NCBI RefSeq assembly: GCF_009905375.1
Contig: NC_133656.1
Coordinates: 240,220,415-240,284,414, forward strand
From: Apium graveolens
Lineage: Eukaryota > Streptophyta > Magnoliopsida > Apiales > Apiaceae
DNA: 64,000 nucleotides
Reading direction: 5' to 3'
Both the position numbers and the translations under genes were made by a program. Of this stretch, positions 23,363 through 35,518 are shown one piece after another. Numbering within the stretch: position 1 is the stretch's first letter; every line of letters begins with the position of its first letter. The notes below the pieces were generated by a model that saw nothing but the letters and a program-made list of their open reading frames with translations, was not told the DNA's origin and ran no database searches.

Positions 23363-26300
23363 TTTTTTGATATTATCAATTTTTCTCGGATTAAAGAAGA
23401 TAAGTTTGATCATATCTCTAAATTACGTGCCCAGATAAACCTGAAATGTTAGCTCTGCAATTGCATGCAGAAGCATTTGGCAGACTTGTACTTTAACAGG
23501 CAAATTGCATATAATGCTAGCTGTTGGGAGAATTTAACATGCACAATCAGAATAGCCCCAATAATGTATTATCTGTAACCTACAACATCAAAAAAAAGAT
23601 CTAAAGCGGAAAAATCCTGCATCATCAAAAGGTATTATCCTGCGAGGGCTGTGAAAAGCTTTTTCATCATTAATAGATGTACTTTAGGGTGGAACAAAAG
23701 GTTTTATGCTAAGAATAAATTTAAAATTTTAGTTCTTTTACAAGAAAATCCCAGGGTTCACCTAAAAGACATGCAAAGTTGGGGTCACCTGGCTATGCAT
23801 AATCAACATGTTAGTTTATTTCAGATGGAAACTTCATCAGGAGCCTAAGGTGTAGGAAAGTTGCGAAGTGATATAGTACCATCCGATATGAATGGACTAG
23901 GAATGAACAAGTCTCTAATGCGATATTTTACATTATTGGAAAGATATTCAATGGTTAACTCCATGGCTTCAATTGTCAAAACAAGCCATCAGAAAGGGAT
24001 GTGTCGGTTTATCTACCAGGACCTGAAAGTAACTCATGAAGATGCAAATGGTAGTTGTGTGGTTACAGTTTTACCTGATTTACTTCTCTACTTTGTACCA
24101 TAGAATTATATATGCATGTGGAAAACTCTTTACTTTCAAAGAGTATCCATTATGCATGAGGGCCACCCTCTCTTCTGGTAATCTCCATTTGGACTGATTA
24201 ATAATTCCAACTTAAATGTCAGAAAATTTCTGTGACCAAATCTTGAAGGAGCTTAGCTAGCAATGTTAGACCAACAGAATTGAGTGTTTGCTTAGTTTAA
24301 CTTAAGCGACTGAATATCAGTACAAACATGTCTATCCTTGTCTAAGACACTAAAGAACCGATGCTGATATCCCAGTCGAGGCAAAATTTGGACTTCTTTC
24401 ATAAAGCTAGTGCTGCTGCTGCTGCATATGAATCTACGGAAACTGATAGTATGAGAGAATTTGAAGAACCACCAAACTAAGGGGATTTTTATTTTTCTTT
24501 TTCCCGAGTAAGCTCATAACATATCTATCCTTAATTATTCTCGGGTGAGAGACAATGGAATCCAAAACCAGGTACCACTAGGAATGAGTCCTTTCCGCTA
24601 GGCTATCCCATACATTGCTAATATGATCAAATATAATCTATAGGCTAATTATGTATAAATTCAGATAGCATATAATATAGTCATATAATTACACAAAAAT
24701 ATATATTAATGAAACAATCACTATAGCAACAACATGGCCAAGAAGATATTTCTTTCTAGAATTTTTTGGCCAGAAAATGGAAATACATCATATTAAAAAC
24801 AATGAAGTTCATTCTTCATTTTCTTCCTTTAGTTTCATACTTGCACAATTACGCTACATCTTCACCTGCCTCGTTTCATATTATTCATCGTTCCCTACCA
24901 CCTCTTGTATTGTTCAATGTTCATATGGTACGATCTATATTCATTTCATATTAACAAACCAACCAACCAACAAGTGTACTGACTACTGATCACATTTGGT
25001 GTTCTTCTGCGAATATTTATCCACTTTCAAACCTAAGATTAATTGCAAAGAGATTTATTTGTTTTAACAAAAAAAGAAAACTAATGCATCCCTGGGGTAG
25101 ACTATATAATCCGTATCAACCATCAGGGATGATTTATTGAAACTGTTACCTAACTAAAATTATGCAGAAGTAAATAGTTAAGAAATTTACATCTAACTTA
25201 TGATATAAAAAAAATGGATACTTACTTGTCTGAAATCACCTGGTTTAAACCGAAAAACCAGCCCAGCTTACTCCCATAATCAACCATTCTCAATCCTCAA
25301 TCCAAGATCTTCTGCTCTCTTGTAGACTTGGATTCAGCTTAAAAAATCAGATAACAGTGGCTAATTATCCGAACCAGCCAAAATCAATCGAATGCTCATC
25401 AAAATCAGATATCCCTATCGAATTAAAACCCGAATCAACTTTGTTATATGGTGCATAAACTTATAGCATACTCTCATCTTTATCGTATCTTAACTTCTGA
25501 ATGGGAAATAAATGGTTTTCACACAATTTCTATAAAGCAATAAAAGGAAACTACATGCTTGATTAAATTACCTGCCTATATCAGGTTATTATCAGCATAC
25601 TGTACTGAAAAACTTTATATTCTAATCTCCATCACTGAAATATCTAATAAATCTCAAGAGCTACTATTCATATTTATATGCCAAGAAAACCCAAACAAGT
25701 CTTTGTCCCCACCTTTCCTACTTTTGAAGTACCCAGTTCTGAACTATAACATAAAAACAATGTAAAGAACTGAATTTGAATAAACTACCATATATATTAG
25801 AACTTCATCCAAGTTTCTGCAGTAGAACATTTTACCAGATTACATGTATATAATTTTGCATTAAAAAAATAAAAAGAACAGAAATTTGTGAAACTACACT
25901 GCCAATTGCACAAGCTACCGGTACAAATAGATAATCAACCTCCTAAGTTGTATTCACTGGGTCATGCTCAAACTAAACACTGCAAAAATTCAAGGTTTCA
26001 CCGTAGTAATTTAAGTAGATCTAATCCAGAGATTAAGTAGCATTAGAAAACACAAAGCTGAGGTATGAAACTCATGTTTTACCATTCAATTATTAAATGA
26101 CAGTGTTATGAAGAGTGAATCTTTGAGGTAATATTTCAGGCCACCAGTAGGACATAGACTCTGAAATAAATTATCAGTTTATAAAATTATAGCTTGGGCA
26201 ATCTAGTCCAATTATATGATACACATAAATCGGGAACAGCTTCTCTAAAGAAAAGAGAGAAGTGAACTGACTATCGTTTTTCTTATTTTATGCACCGGAT

Positions 26301-27817
26301 AACCTGTCAGCAACAATAATGTTTCAGGTTTTGAGAATTTTGCATTTCAGGGAACATCATTTATATATGTCAATTATTAACTACCAATAAAATAAATCGA
26401 CCGCTAGATTTTAGACAATCATGTAATGAGGATATGAATGCAACTACCCCCCATAAGTAGCAAGTTTAAAAAGTTGGTACACTCTATAACTGATCTGATA
26501 CTAGCTTAGTTCATTTACAACTACCCTATCAAATAGGTAGGCAATTTGTTATTAAGGAACTCTTCCTGGATGGTCAGCTGGGCATTCATTACATTAAATA
26601 TCTTTCGCAAAGTAGCTGGCATAATTAGTTACAACCTAAACGTTATATTTAGTTCAATATAGCAAATACCCCTATATTTAAGATTATTCTTCACATGAAT
26701 TAAAAGGCCTCAAAACGATACCAAACAAGCCTAGTGACATACAAAGCCTGGCCGGCTACATGAAAACTACTAAGGTGAAACCTGATATGTTTTACAGTTT
26801 TTGTCATGTAAACTATTCTGAAGTACCGCCTAGGTCATCTAAGATGGTCACACCTTGCTTTTAACTCTCTTTCAAACAACTGTTATTGCAGGCTTGTGAT
26901 TAACATCGTTCTTTTTCATAATTATAAGGATATTTCTATTATGTCATAAAACAATGCAAGATACTAATGTGTCAGCACTCAGATCACTTTCAAGTAAACT
27001 GAATACTTTCATATTATCACTATCAAATGTAATTTCAGTGGGGAAAATATATGTCTAAACTAGACTTTCCTTCTAAAAACTCATATCCAATTCGCCTTTA
27101 GTGGTATAGATTTGTAATCTAGTATTTGTATTCTGTTGGGAATATTCTACAGTGTAAATATCTGATAAAAGTTATCTAGTAGGAATCTGAATATAATTAG
27201 GACGGGTATTCTATTATTTGTATCATAAGATTTTGAGTATTAAAAATTGATGAATATTTGAATTCCTACATGAGATAGGTTTATATTCACAGTCTTAAAC
27301 CCTTTCTTAAATCTTAACCTTGCCCTGCACCAACTTCGTGAACTCCAGATGCTAAACTATAATGTTGGGTAAACCTTTATGTGGATAGGCAACATCCTAC
27401 TAGGTAAGGACATCTCAAGAGTCAAGAGAGATTACCTGTTTGCATATTGTTAGCTACATTCAACAAATTTAAGTTTTTATAAAAGGTTGTAAGGGAACAA
27501 CGTCCGCACCCTTTACAATGAACTATCATGGAAATGGGATGAGATGCGGTGCCTAATTCTAATACCAAAAAACATATGAGATGTAGATACATTTAGTGAA
27601 CTTCCTGATTGCTGCACACCTGGCATCTTCATATAAATTCTGGTAATACAATTTGTTCCGACATTTATATATATATATAAAAAAACATCCCATACATACA
27701 TGAGCCAACAAGACTCACACACACACACACAAAGGAGTACTTATGCTTGATTACAAAGTTTTGAGAAGTAGAAACATAAATCCAATTTGTGCACCTGCAA
27801 ATCTGCAGCTTGTTTAT
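23363..27817. other. Long intergenic region, no convincing gene
   Basis: The first ~150 bases are probably the 3'UTR of the zinc-finger gene. Short open frames at 23861-24103 and 24361-24480 (+) have somewhat non-random composition, the latter ending FHKASAAAAAYESTETDSMR and a few more residues. Neither matches a family I recognise, and no consistent exon chain could be built. From 24500 to 27500 the sequence is AT-rich with no coding signal on either strand. A non-coding RNA cannot be excluded. Confidence 0.5.
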
Positions 27818-30252
27818 CTATTCCTTTTCGGTTGTGAATGGGACGTAGTGGCCTCTTTCAATGCGTCTGGTTAACAATGATATACCATAATGTGATGCAC
27901 TTGATGCAGCATAATACGACGTCACAGTGAGTTGGGTGAATTTGGGAAGTGCATAACCTACAATTTTAGGTAATGCAAGTAATATTCAGTTTCCTACTCA
28001 AGGTTATCTATTTATTAATGTAGCATATAAATGGCCGAGATTCCATTTCCATATATTGATTCATGAGTTGATTCTAGCAAATAAACAAATTTAACAACCG
28101 GATTCAAGTAGAATACATATTTAACCTAGACTACTGACTCGTAACTTGGTGAACTTTCCTTGCTATCAACCTTTAGTTGCAACCTGATGCACAGTGTTGT
28201 AAAGTAGCATTCCCATGTTTTGTCTTTGGATGTATCACTCATCTCATTTATAGACTAAAGCCTTGTTCTTAGTTCAACCAAGGAGTCGTTCTGTAACGGA
28301 TTCAGTTCAACACTTCAATTTTTGTTTTCAGTGTCACAACATTAAGATATGACATCCACCTATTATGTTTATCAAATTTTCACAGCCACTGACAGTGAAA
28401 AAAAATACATATCTTGTCAATTCTATAGCACCTGTATAATTTATATAGCATGTACAGACCAAACTGCAGAAGACATTTACCGGATCCCCTCATACTTTCA
28501 TTTTATTTATATTTCTAATATTCATGATTAAATAATGGCTTAATGACCTTTTAAACCTCAAACTTTGCACCAATATATCCATCATCCCTGTAGTTTATTA
28601 CCGTACCTTTTTGCCCCTCAGGTACTGAAAACGTAACCTTTTACCCTTAGACCAGCCGGTTTTCACCCGGTTTTTTTCCCGGTCCAAGGGTAAAAAAACA
28701 CATTTTGGATACCCGGGGCTGAAAAGGTACGCTTTCAAACTTCAGGGTTATATAAGTACACCGGTGCAAACTTTCAGGCCGAAAAGGTCATTAAGCCTAA
28801 AATAATATATTGTTACATGACAAGCTAAAATAAATAAGTTGTCACTGAAAACATCTCTGTAACATATGTTAAGAAGCACAATTCTACCTCCAAAGGCAGC
28901 ACTAGCAGCAGAAAAAATTAGGAGTGGCGGAACCTGTTAAAAAAACATCAGACACGAACTATGGTAAGCATTGAAAGTGCGAAATGGCATCTATTGTTCA
29001 CAGAAATGAAAAAATGATAGGTAATTTATCTAAACAGCAAAAAGGATTGGTGGATAGCAATGTAAGTGTGATACTTATAGGTTATATACCCCTATGATAA
29101 AAGGAAGCCACTTTGGTCCCTTGATATGTCTCTGAACAAATGGAATCCCTGAAACATCCATGTTACACATAACAGAGGTAAATAATCAAGAAGTTCCTAA
29201 TGGGGAGAGGAAACATAAACATGCCTGTGTTAAAACCATGAATTGCACTAAGCATTCCACCCGTTCCACAGCCAGCCTGTTCAATTGAGTGAATACAATG
29301 AAGTTAACAGCATTTACTGGCATTTACCCGAAATATCTATCCTTGCAAAATTGTGAACGACAAGGTTTGAAAGTCGATATCATATGCAGATCATGTAACA
29401 TTTCTAGAATTTCGAATTTTTTAGAGATGATATTTCGGATAATCTAGCAAATATAACATTTTCAAATAATTGATTATCGAATTTTGCATTATGTAGTGAT
29501 TTAAAGATGAAACTAGAAATCTCCCTCCCTTCGTAACAAATATATCTTTCCCACCAAAAATATACCTATCAAAAAATATCAAGAATAGCATCTAATGAGA
29601 GAGGGTACGGAGTTGAACCCAACATCTCAATCGGGAATGAAAATGAGATGGCAAATTTAGCAAAAAATAATTAAATGAGATTGCATTACATTAAGGGGTT
29701 AATATAAGAGAAATTGCAACCTTTGATTTACAGATTCACAAAAAACTAGATCGAAGTTTCCATTATATGGTTGCACTTAGATCCCAAAAACTAACAATAC
29801 AGATTGAAAAGATAAAAATCAATTTTATATCAAACAAAATTCACTTAAAAAAAAGGTATGAGCGTTTATGATTTACAACTTGTAGGGTTTGTAGTCTAAC
29901 ATCAAGGGCATGAAACTAATACCATATGCTAAGCTTGAAATCTTTTCAGTTCAACAAAAACTAATAATTTCTTATACTTTGATTTTTGTAAGTAAAACAT
30001 AATAGCAGTAGCAATTAATAGCTATCAAGGTGTTTTACTACAATTATGAATTACGATACAAGTAGTTCAAAAGTACAGAGCATCCATGAAACTAAAAACT
30101 AAGTTTTTCGGGCATACCACAGCAGTGGCATCATGAAGAACAGAAGTAAGAGTCCACTCCTCGTTTCCCTGTTTCAAAAGATGTATCGAGTTTATTAAGT
30201 AATATAACAAACACCTACAGATATAAAAAGTTATAGGGAGGGGAGAGAGAGA

Positions 30253-30288
<36 letters not shown>

Positions 30289-30301
30289 GGAGAGAGGGAG
30301 A

Positions 30302-30361
<60 letters not shown>

Positions 30362-30526
30362 GGGGGAGAGAGAGACTAAATGAGGATTCAGGAGAGAGAG
30401 GCAACGGGGACATCGGGGATTGCCAAGACCAGGATTGATGGTGGGATCATGCTCTAGTTTTCTTCTTCTCAGTTTCTCCTCGTACACTTCTCGAGTTCCC
30501 ATCCTTGGTTTCTGACACCCCTCCAA
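27818..30526 (-). CDS. Conserved plant protein of unknown function with CPRC motif and membrane-like C-terminus
   Basis: Six exons join in frame: 30377-30526, 30118-30168, 29225-29276, 29090-29148, 28888-28933 and 27818-27957, giving 165 residues. The N-terminus is hydrophilic (TREVYEEKLRRR) with a CPRC pair at about residues 38-41. The second half is Gly/Ala-rich and hydrophobic (GGMLSAIHGFNTG; WLPFIIGVPPLLIFSAASAA) and suggests one or two membrane segments. The sequence resembles a small conserved plant family I remember only as uncharacterised. Translation may start at 30526 or at the second Met (30502). The intron after exon 3 starts with GC instead of GT; the GC junction keeps the frame. 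Intron 1 begins with a CT microsatellite and intron 5 carries a MITE. The function is unknown. Confidence 0.82.
28537..28797. mobile_element. Mutator-like MITE with long TIRs, in an intron
   Basis: 261 bp. Both ends read GGCTTAATGACCTTTT inward, and the similarity continues for roughly 35-60 bp (AAACTTTGCACC against AAAGTTTGCACC). The flanks TTAAATAAT (28528-28536) and TAAAATAAT (28798-28806) match at 8 of 9 bases. Long TIRs with a 9-bp target duplication indicate the MULE superfamily. The core contains a palindromic ACCCGGTTTTTTTCCCGGT segment. Confidence 0.8.
30240..30376. repeat. (GA)n / (CT)n microsatellite in intron 1
   Basis: About 135 bp of GA repeats with GGGA interruptions. On the gene strand the CT run starts directly at the inferred splice donor (30376). 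The two long Leu/Ser/Pro frames here are artefacts. Confidence 0.93.
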
Positions 30527-31140
30527 AGTACTCTGTTCTGGTTGAAAATAGGAACATGTGTACGTGCATAACTAGTACTCCATTTTTTAATTAGCAAAAA
30601 AAAAAAGAAGGATAGTTCATTTAAGAAAATTCATTAACCACTTTTTAATTTAACTTCGTAAGGTATTTTATTTGTCGAACTGGGACGTATTAATTCGTTG
30701 AGTTGCGTTGTGATAAGAATGCATGTATGATCAGTGGCGGAACCAGAAAGTTTTTTTAGGGGGTCCGAAAAAATTTTAGTACCAAATTTTCAAATTTAAA
30801 TTTTTAATTTAGTTAAATTTTGGATAAGTTAAAAGAAATGTTAACAAAAATTATTAAAATATAAGAATAATTTGTATGCATCACCTATTCACCATAATTT
30901 ACATGTTAGAACCTAAATAGTAAAAAAGAAGTGACATGTAAAACACAAAATTTGTAAGCAAAAATAGAAGAAAACACACATTTAGAAAGTAAAAACAAAA
31001 ATTTGTAAGCAAAAGTAGAAGAAAGCAGAAGACAGGGTTAGAACACCGGTTAATGGGGAAAATTACATCATCATAAACCAGCTCTGATGTGACTTGGGAT
31101 ACAATCATATACTTGATGACTTATCAGATTTCCAAAGACA
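30527..31140. other. Promoter flank and transposon-like sequence
   Basis: No gene is seen. CAGTGGCGGAACCAG at 30734 resembles the terminus of common plant DNA transposons, but the opposite end was not found. At 30940-31020 a short segment around AAATTTGTAAGCAAAA is duplicated. Confidence 0.4.
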
Positions 31141-31144
31141 TATA

Positions 31145-31397
31145 CTCCCTCCGTCCCTAAAAACGTTTCCTATTTATGTTGAACACGTTTGTCAATGTAT
31201 ACTTTTTGATTGTTAATATATTTAATTTCGTATTAGTATTAAATAAAAAACATCATTGTATTAAAGTACTCATAAGTACGAATTCAACAAGAATGACTAC
31301 ATTTGATTTTATAGATTAGACGTAAATTAATAGTCAATCGCTTACTATAAATAGTGTCAGAAGTTAAAATAGGAAACGTATAACCGGACGATGGGAG
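31145..31397. mobile_element. Stowaway-like MITE
   Basis: Left end CTCCCTCCGTCCCTAAAAAC and right end CGGACGATGGGAG, flanked by TA (31143-31144 and 31398-31399). Interior phrases such as TTAGACGTAAATTA are shared with the elements at 38956 and 39742, which defines a second family in this window. It ends only 30 bp from the dirigent stop codon, so it probably lies in that gene's 3'UTR. Confidence 0.85.
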
Positions 31398-31426
31398 TAT
31401 TATTTATCATACATTTCGTACATAAC

Positions 31427-31996
31427 TTAATAGTGAAACACATAAACATTGTACTCAACAACAGCATCTCCAGATTTTAGATCAAATGTATGAGTTCTGG
31501 CTTGAGCATAGCCACGAGCAAACCGGAATACTCCGCTCCCTCCAACAATCGGCATTTCTCTGATGGCCGAAAGTATCGCGTTTCGGCCTAGTACACTAAT
31601 AGTACTTCCATTGAACTTGCCTTGAGTAAATACATAGCTTACAACCATCAAAAGACCTATTTCATTTCTAGAAGCAGCTGAGTAAATTCCTTGTGCTCTT
31701 CCAACTTGTTTCGACGTTGGGTTGGGTCCTACTGTCAACGGATCATCCATCACCGCCACTGAACCGAAGTAAGTTGCTGATTTGTTTGTCACAGAGGCTG
31801 AAGCCACTTGGAATGAAGTGGGATTTTTGCCTGTTATTCTGTCGTGATAGTAAAAGTGCAGGTGGCTCAGTTTTTGTCGTTGTGAATTATATTTAGGATG
31901 CTTCTTTGGCGATTTTCTTGAAACCTTCCTGGAGTTTGCGGTGATTATGAGAAGGGAGTATATGAAAATAACGATGAAAGTGGAGGATTTAGGCAT
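31427..31996 (-). CDS. Dirigent family protein
   Basis: A single-exon, 189-residue secreted protein. Residues 1 to about 22 form a hydrophobic signal peptide, followed by a basic linker. The dirigent beta-barrel domain starts near FYYHDRITG (about 48-56) and contains VVSYVFTQGKFNGST, SVLGRN and GGSGVFRFARGYA (about 148-160), all hallmarks of the family. Dirigent proteins act in the apoplast and guide the stereochemistry of phenoxy-radical coupling in lignan or lignin formation; some relatives act on terpenoid or isoflavonoid steps. Which subfamily this belongs to is not decided. The length is normal. A TATA box lies about 65 bp upstream of the ATG, and a Stowaway MITE sits just downstream. 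Confidence 0.95.
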   Translation of the reverse strand: MPKSSTFIVIFIYSLLIITANSRKVSRKSPKKHPKYNSQRQKLSHLHFYYHDRITGKNPTSFQVASASVTNKSATYFGSVAVMDDPLTVGPNPTSKQVGRAQGIYSAASRNEIGLLMVVSYVFTQGKFNGSTISVLGRNAILSAIREMPIVGGSGVFRFARGYAQARTHTFDLKSGDAVVEYNVYVFHY

Positions 31997-32060
31997 ATCG
32001 ATTTTGCAGGCAGTGTGTTGTGTTCTCTGTATGAGATGGTGATGAGCTGAAGTTGGTTTT

Positions 32061-32067
32061 TTATAAA
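32061..32067 (-). promoter_or_regulatory. TATA box of the dirigent gene
   Basis: TTTATAA on the minus strand, about 65 bp before the start codon, a normal spacing for a short plant 5' leader. Confidence 0.7.
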
Positions 32068-32079
32068 CTTCAAATATGA

Positions 32080-32828
32080 CAGTAATTTACACTGACAACA
32101 GTTCAATATCACTTATAGATTGAATAGGACAAGCACCCAATAAAACTAAGTTATTTTTATTGAATACCTAAATTAACATTAGTTTAGACATGAAGTGGTA
32201 ACACAAACATGTTTTGCAAGACCCCTACACAATTAAGATGCTGTTCAGAATAAAAATGCAGAACTCGTGAGAACGATTTTATTGTCTCGTTTACTTCCAG
32301 AAGGTAACCAAGCAGGCATTTACAGTCATTTCTGTCTTCTTGGTGGTGGATATAACTTCCTGGGATAGAAGATTTGACCTAAAGATCTCTCCCTAAATTC
32401 GACACATATGAAAAAGGTAAACCGCCAACACTGTGTACAAAAAGAACTTACAGTGAGACCGCGAAAGATGCATATAAAGTAGTTAATGAACTCTAACAGA
32501 TGAAAAAATGCCACCAGAAATCACATAGGAGTAAGGAGATGAGTTTGATAACAAACAGAATACGTAATTTGGAATCCAGAAGTCCTGTTATTCTCGTGTT
32601 CAACAAAGTTAATTAGTAACACATCGACAAAAATTACAGGGAAAAAAGATTACTAAAACCTGAAGTCTTTTAGATGGATGTAATATTAATAACCCTTGTC
32701 AAAAAAACAAAAAATAACAGTCTTTCAGGAAAAACAGTTGCACAACCTTTTTGTTACTGTCACGGGCAGATCAGATTAGTACTGTCAGTCGGTACTTGCT
32801 TCTCAAACACGAATCACAGTTCTTCTGA
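32080..32828. other. Region between the dirigent and DUF668 genes
   Basis: Probably the dirigent promoter plus the 3'UTR of the DUF668 gene. A minus-strand frame ending near 32326 (VEFRERSLGQIFYPRKLY and a few more residues) has exon-like composition. I could not link it to either gene or to a known family. Confidence 0.4.
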
Positions 32829-34205
32829 TCATTTATCACATTTACTTATTTCTGAACTAGAGTCACTGAGTTGTTTCTGAGCTAAATGTATATATGTTAG
32901 ACCAACAAGAAGCTCACTGAGCACTGCATCAGCTTTTTCCTTATCTGCAAAGAGAAGTGTTTCTACTTGCAGCAACAATTCTTCTCCGCAGTCATTTATA
33001 TTCCGATGAGCATATCTTTGCTCAGACATCCATCTGGCCAGAGTGTTATGAGCAAGCAGAGTCAACCAATCCAGCATCTCTGAAACCTTTTCTAAAGTAA
33101 CAGAAAGATTTTCTTCATTTTGGACCAGTTTTAGTCTTTCCTTGACTACAAAACTTATATTTCTTGGCAGCATTTTCTTCAATTTCTGTATCTTATCTTC
33201 AGTAATCATACTAGGCAACATCACGAGTGTGTCAATTTCAAGTATAGCTTTTGCGTAAGTTTGTTCTAATATAGCATCACCAAGAGTACCAACAGAAGGA
33301 CATCGCAATTTAGTCTTGAATACAGATAAACGAATTCTGTTTTCCTGAGTGACAGGATGATCAGCAACGCGTTGCCCAAAACTTTCAATTGGACTAGTCT
33401 TTCTATTGCCTTTAGAAAATGACCATAATCTGGCAAGTAGCTTTGTTGGAAAATTCTCAGTAGTCTGGCGCCTGACTATGTGCATACTCTTAACATCACC
33501 ACCGTACACATGAACAACATTAAAAAGTGATTCAATTCGAACAAATGTAGTGAATAAAAACTTGCACAAAAGAAGAACAATGTCATCATAAGTAGCATTC
33601 CACAAAGGCTTCTTTAATTGACTCGCCTTAAGCTGCTTCGTCTCCATCTTTGTTTCTAACTCAATTAGGCGTTGCACGCTACTTCTCCCCTGTAATTTTC
33701 TTTCAAGCTTCGCGATGTTCTGCATTTCCTCATACAACTTCCCATTATCAGTAATAAGATTTTCCATTTTCTCGATATTTTCATCCATCTTCTTCCACGA
33801 AAATGGTACTATCCAGCTATTCTTCATATTCACCAGCAGACCTTCAATTTCATGCTCCAAATTCTTTAACCTCAAATCGCTACATTGCTTTCCAAGCCTG
33901 ACTATAATCTTAGCCACTCCGCAGAAAATAAAAATGACCTCACCATATATTAAGCCCAACGCGCCATTTTCATCGTCCTTTAAAAGAGTCTCAATGCCTA
34001 CTGAATCTATGAAATCTTGAGATATATTTAGATCATCATTCACATATTTCCAGAGCTGAATCATCTTAGACATCAAACTTGCGACTTCAAAAGAACATAT
34101 CCCAATCACTTTCTTATCGGAAACTCGATCATTAGGGGAACGCTTTTGTTTCTTAGCAGGTTTCCACCAGGAAGTAAACGGTGAAAAATTCGCCACTGGT
34201 ATCAT
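32829..34205 (-). CDS. DUF3475/DUF668 protein, PSI1-related
   Basis: A single-exon, 458-residue plant protein. The DUF3475 region begins near residue 33 with VIGICSFEVASLMSKMIQLW. The middle is charged and probably helical (about 110-210). The DUF668 region starts near residue 305 with SVGTLGDAILEQTYAKAIL and runs to about 390. The best-known relatives, the PSI (PHYTOSULFOKINE SIMULATOR) proteins, promote growth in connection with peptide and brassinosteroid signalling and often carry an N-myristoylation Met-Gly. This protein starts Met-Ile, so it lacks that signal and belongs to a different branch. The start is uncertain: an acceptor-like ACCAG lies just inside the frame after a T-rich tract (34196-34205), so the true first exon could be upstream. 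Confidence 0.85.
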   Translation of the reverse strand: MIPVANFSPFTSWWKPAKKQKRSPNDRVSDKKVIGICSFEVASLMSKMIQLWKYVNDDLNISQDFIDSVGIETLLKDDENGALGLIYGEVIFIFCGVAKIIVRLGKQCSDLRLKNLEHEIEGLLVNMKNSWIVPFSWKKMDENIEKMENLITDNGKLYEEMQNIAKLERKLQGRSSVQRLIELETKMETKQLKASQLKKPLWNATYDDIVLLLCKFLFTTFVRIESLFNVVHVYGGDVKSMHIVRRQTTENFPTKLLARLWSFSKGNRKTSPIESFGQRVADHPVTQENRIRLSVFKTKLRCPSVGTLGDAILEQTYAKAILEIDTLVMLPSMITEDKIQKLKKMLPRNISFVVKERLKLVQNEENLSVTLEKVSEMLDWLTLLAHNTLARWMSEQRYAHRNINDCGEELLLQVETLLFADKEKADAVLSELLVGLTYIHLAQKQLSDSSSEISKCDK

Positions 34206-35480
34206 GTCAAAATTGAATATATAAACATAAGAAAAATAAAAAATCCCAGTATGAAATCAAAACTAGTAGCAATTGTCTAACTATCATAAACATGAGAGTT
34301 AGCTTGGAATTTAATAAGGATTGTAGAAGAACAGCAATAGCTAAAGAGCAAGAAATTGATATACAGCTTATCCAGTTTAATAATATAAAGTGCATATATC
34401 ATAATTATAAATTGCAGCTCGTGAGCAAACTCGTGTTCGGCTCGGCTCGTTTTTTAAAAAAATATGTTCGGTTCGGATAGAACTCGGCTCGGTGCTGTTC
34501 GTTTGCAGCTCTATGGAGGATCAATAAAGATTATGAAAGCGAACATGTGTGCATGTATGATCAAAGATGCATGACTCAAATAACAATACAAACAAACCTA
34601 ATTCTCTGTACCGTAACGCGACGAGAGTTTAAGTTTCAGCGAATTTTTATGTATGCAAACTAAACCGGAACAATGATTAAATAACAATAAGTATAATTCA
34701 GTAAAGGGAACAGATTGAGAACTTACTGAGGAAGAGGTTCTTATCGGAGATGTTATGGAGAAAAAATAATCGAAGTCTATTTAACAAAATGTATTATGGC
34801 AAGTTTTGTCAAAAAAATATATATATGGCAAGTAATTTTATATTCCAACTTTCTTTCCGTTGTTATACATTACCTTTCTAAAAATAAATTTAAGATATTT
34901 TTGGATAGACTCGAAAATTACTAGTTATTTAATAAAATTTTAAATACAAAAATATTATAGAACCTTATTGATCACGTTATCATTAGACTGGGTGTCATTC
35001 CATTATCTAAGCTACCTTACAATAAATAATTTTAATTAATTAATTTCAACCGATAAAATCTTGTATAATTATAGGTGACAGACAATAAAAATATTAAAAA
35101 TCCTGCAAAACACAAGGTGACATTTTATAAAAAATAGTGTCATAAATAAATCTATACTAACCGGAGTGCGATATAGTTTGACCATTTGGGAAGCCATTTT
35201 AGATTGGTTTACTTATTTCCGGTCATGGTCGCTGAATCTTCTTAGTCAAGTCAAATGATCACGATCGTTATATTCAAATACAAAAATAAATAAACACAAC
35301 TCAAATTCTGATGTTTGAATTCTCCAACAACAAATATTTATATTATTATTTATTATTTATATTATACACTACTCAAGTAATCAAGTTCGAATCCAGCCAA
35401 CAACAAACACATATATTATTATTTATAAACACACTAATAAGATTAAAATTTTATTATAATTACAAATAATTTAAAACATA
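34206..35480. other. AT-rich region between divergently transcribed genes
   Basis: Holds the upstream flank of the DUF668 gene and the distal flank of the eL21 gene. At 34412-34512, facing TTGCAGCTC and TTTGCAGCTCTA segments with CTCGGCTCG-rich interiors resemble a short hAT-type remnant. Otherwise no coding or structural signal is seen. Confidence 0.45.
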
Positions 35481-35518
35481 AAATTAAGATATTAATGAGC
35501 GGGGTTGTAAAACTAGGA

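Noticed and set aside
30215..30413. Two minus-strand frames rich in Leu/Ser/Pro
   Set aside because: They are translations of the CT microsatellite; only the first 50 codons of the longer one belong to a real exon.
31693..31896. Plus-strand frame opposite the dirigent gene
   Set aside because: Shadow of a clear dirigent coding sequence on the other strand.
33715..34020. Plus-strand 101-codon frame
   Set aside because: Antisense shadow of the DUF3475/DUF668 gene.
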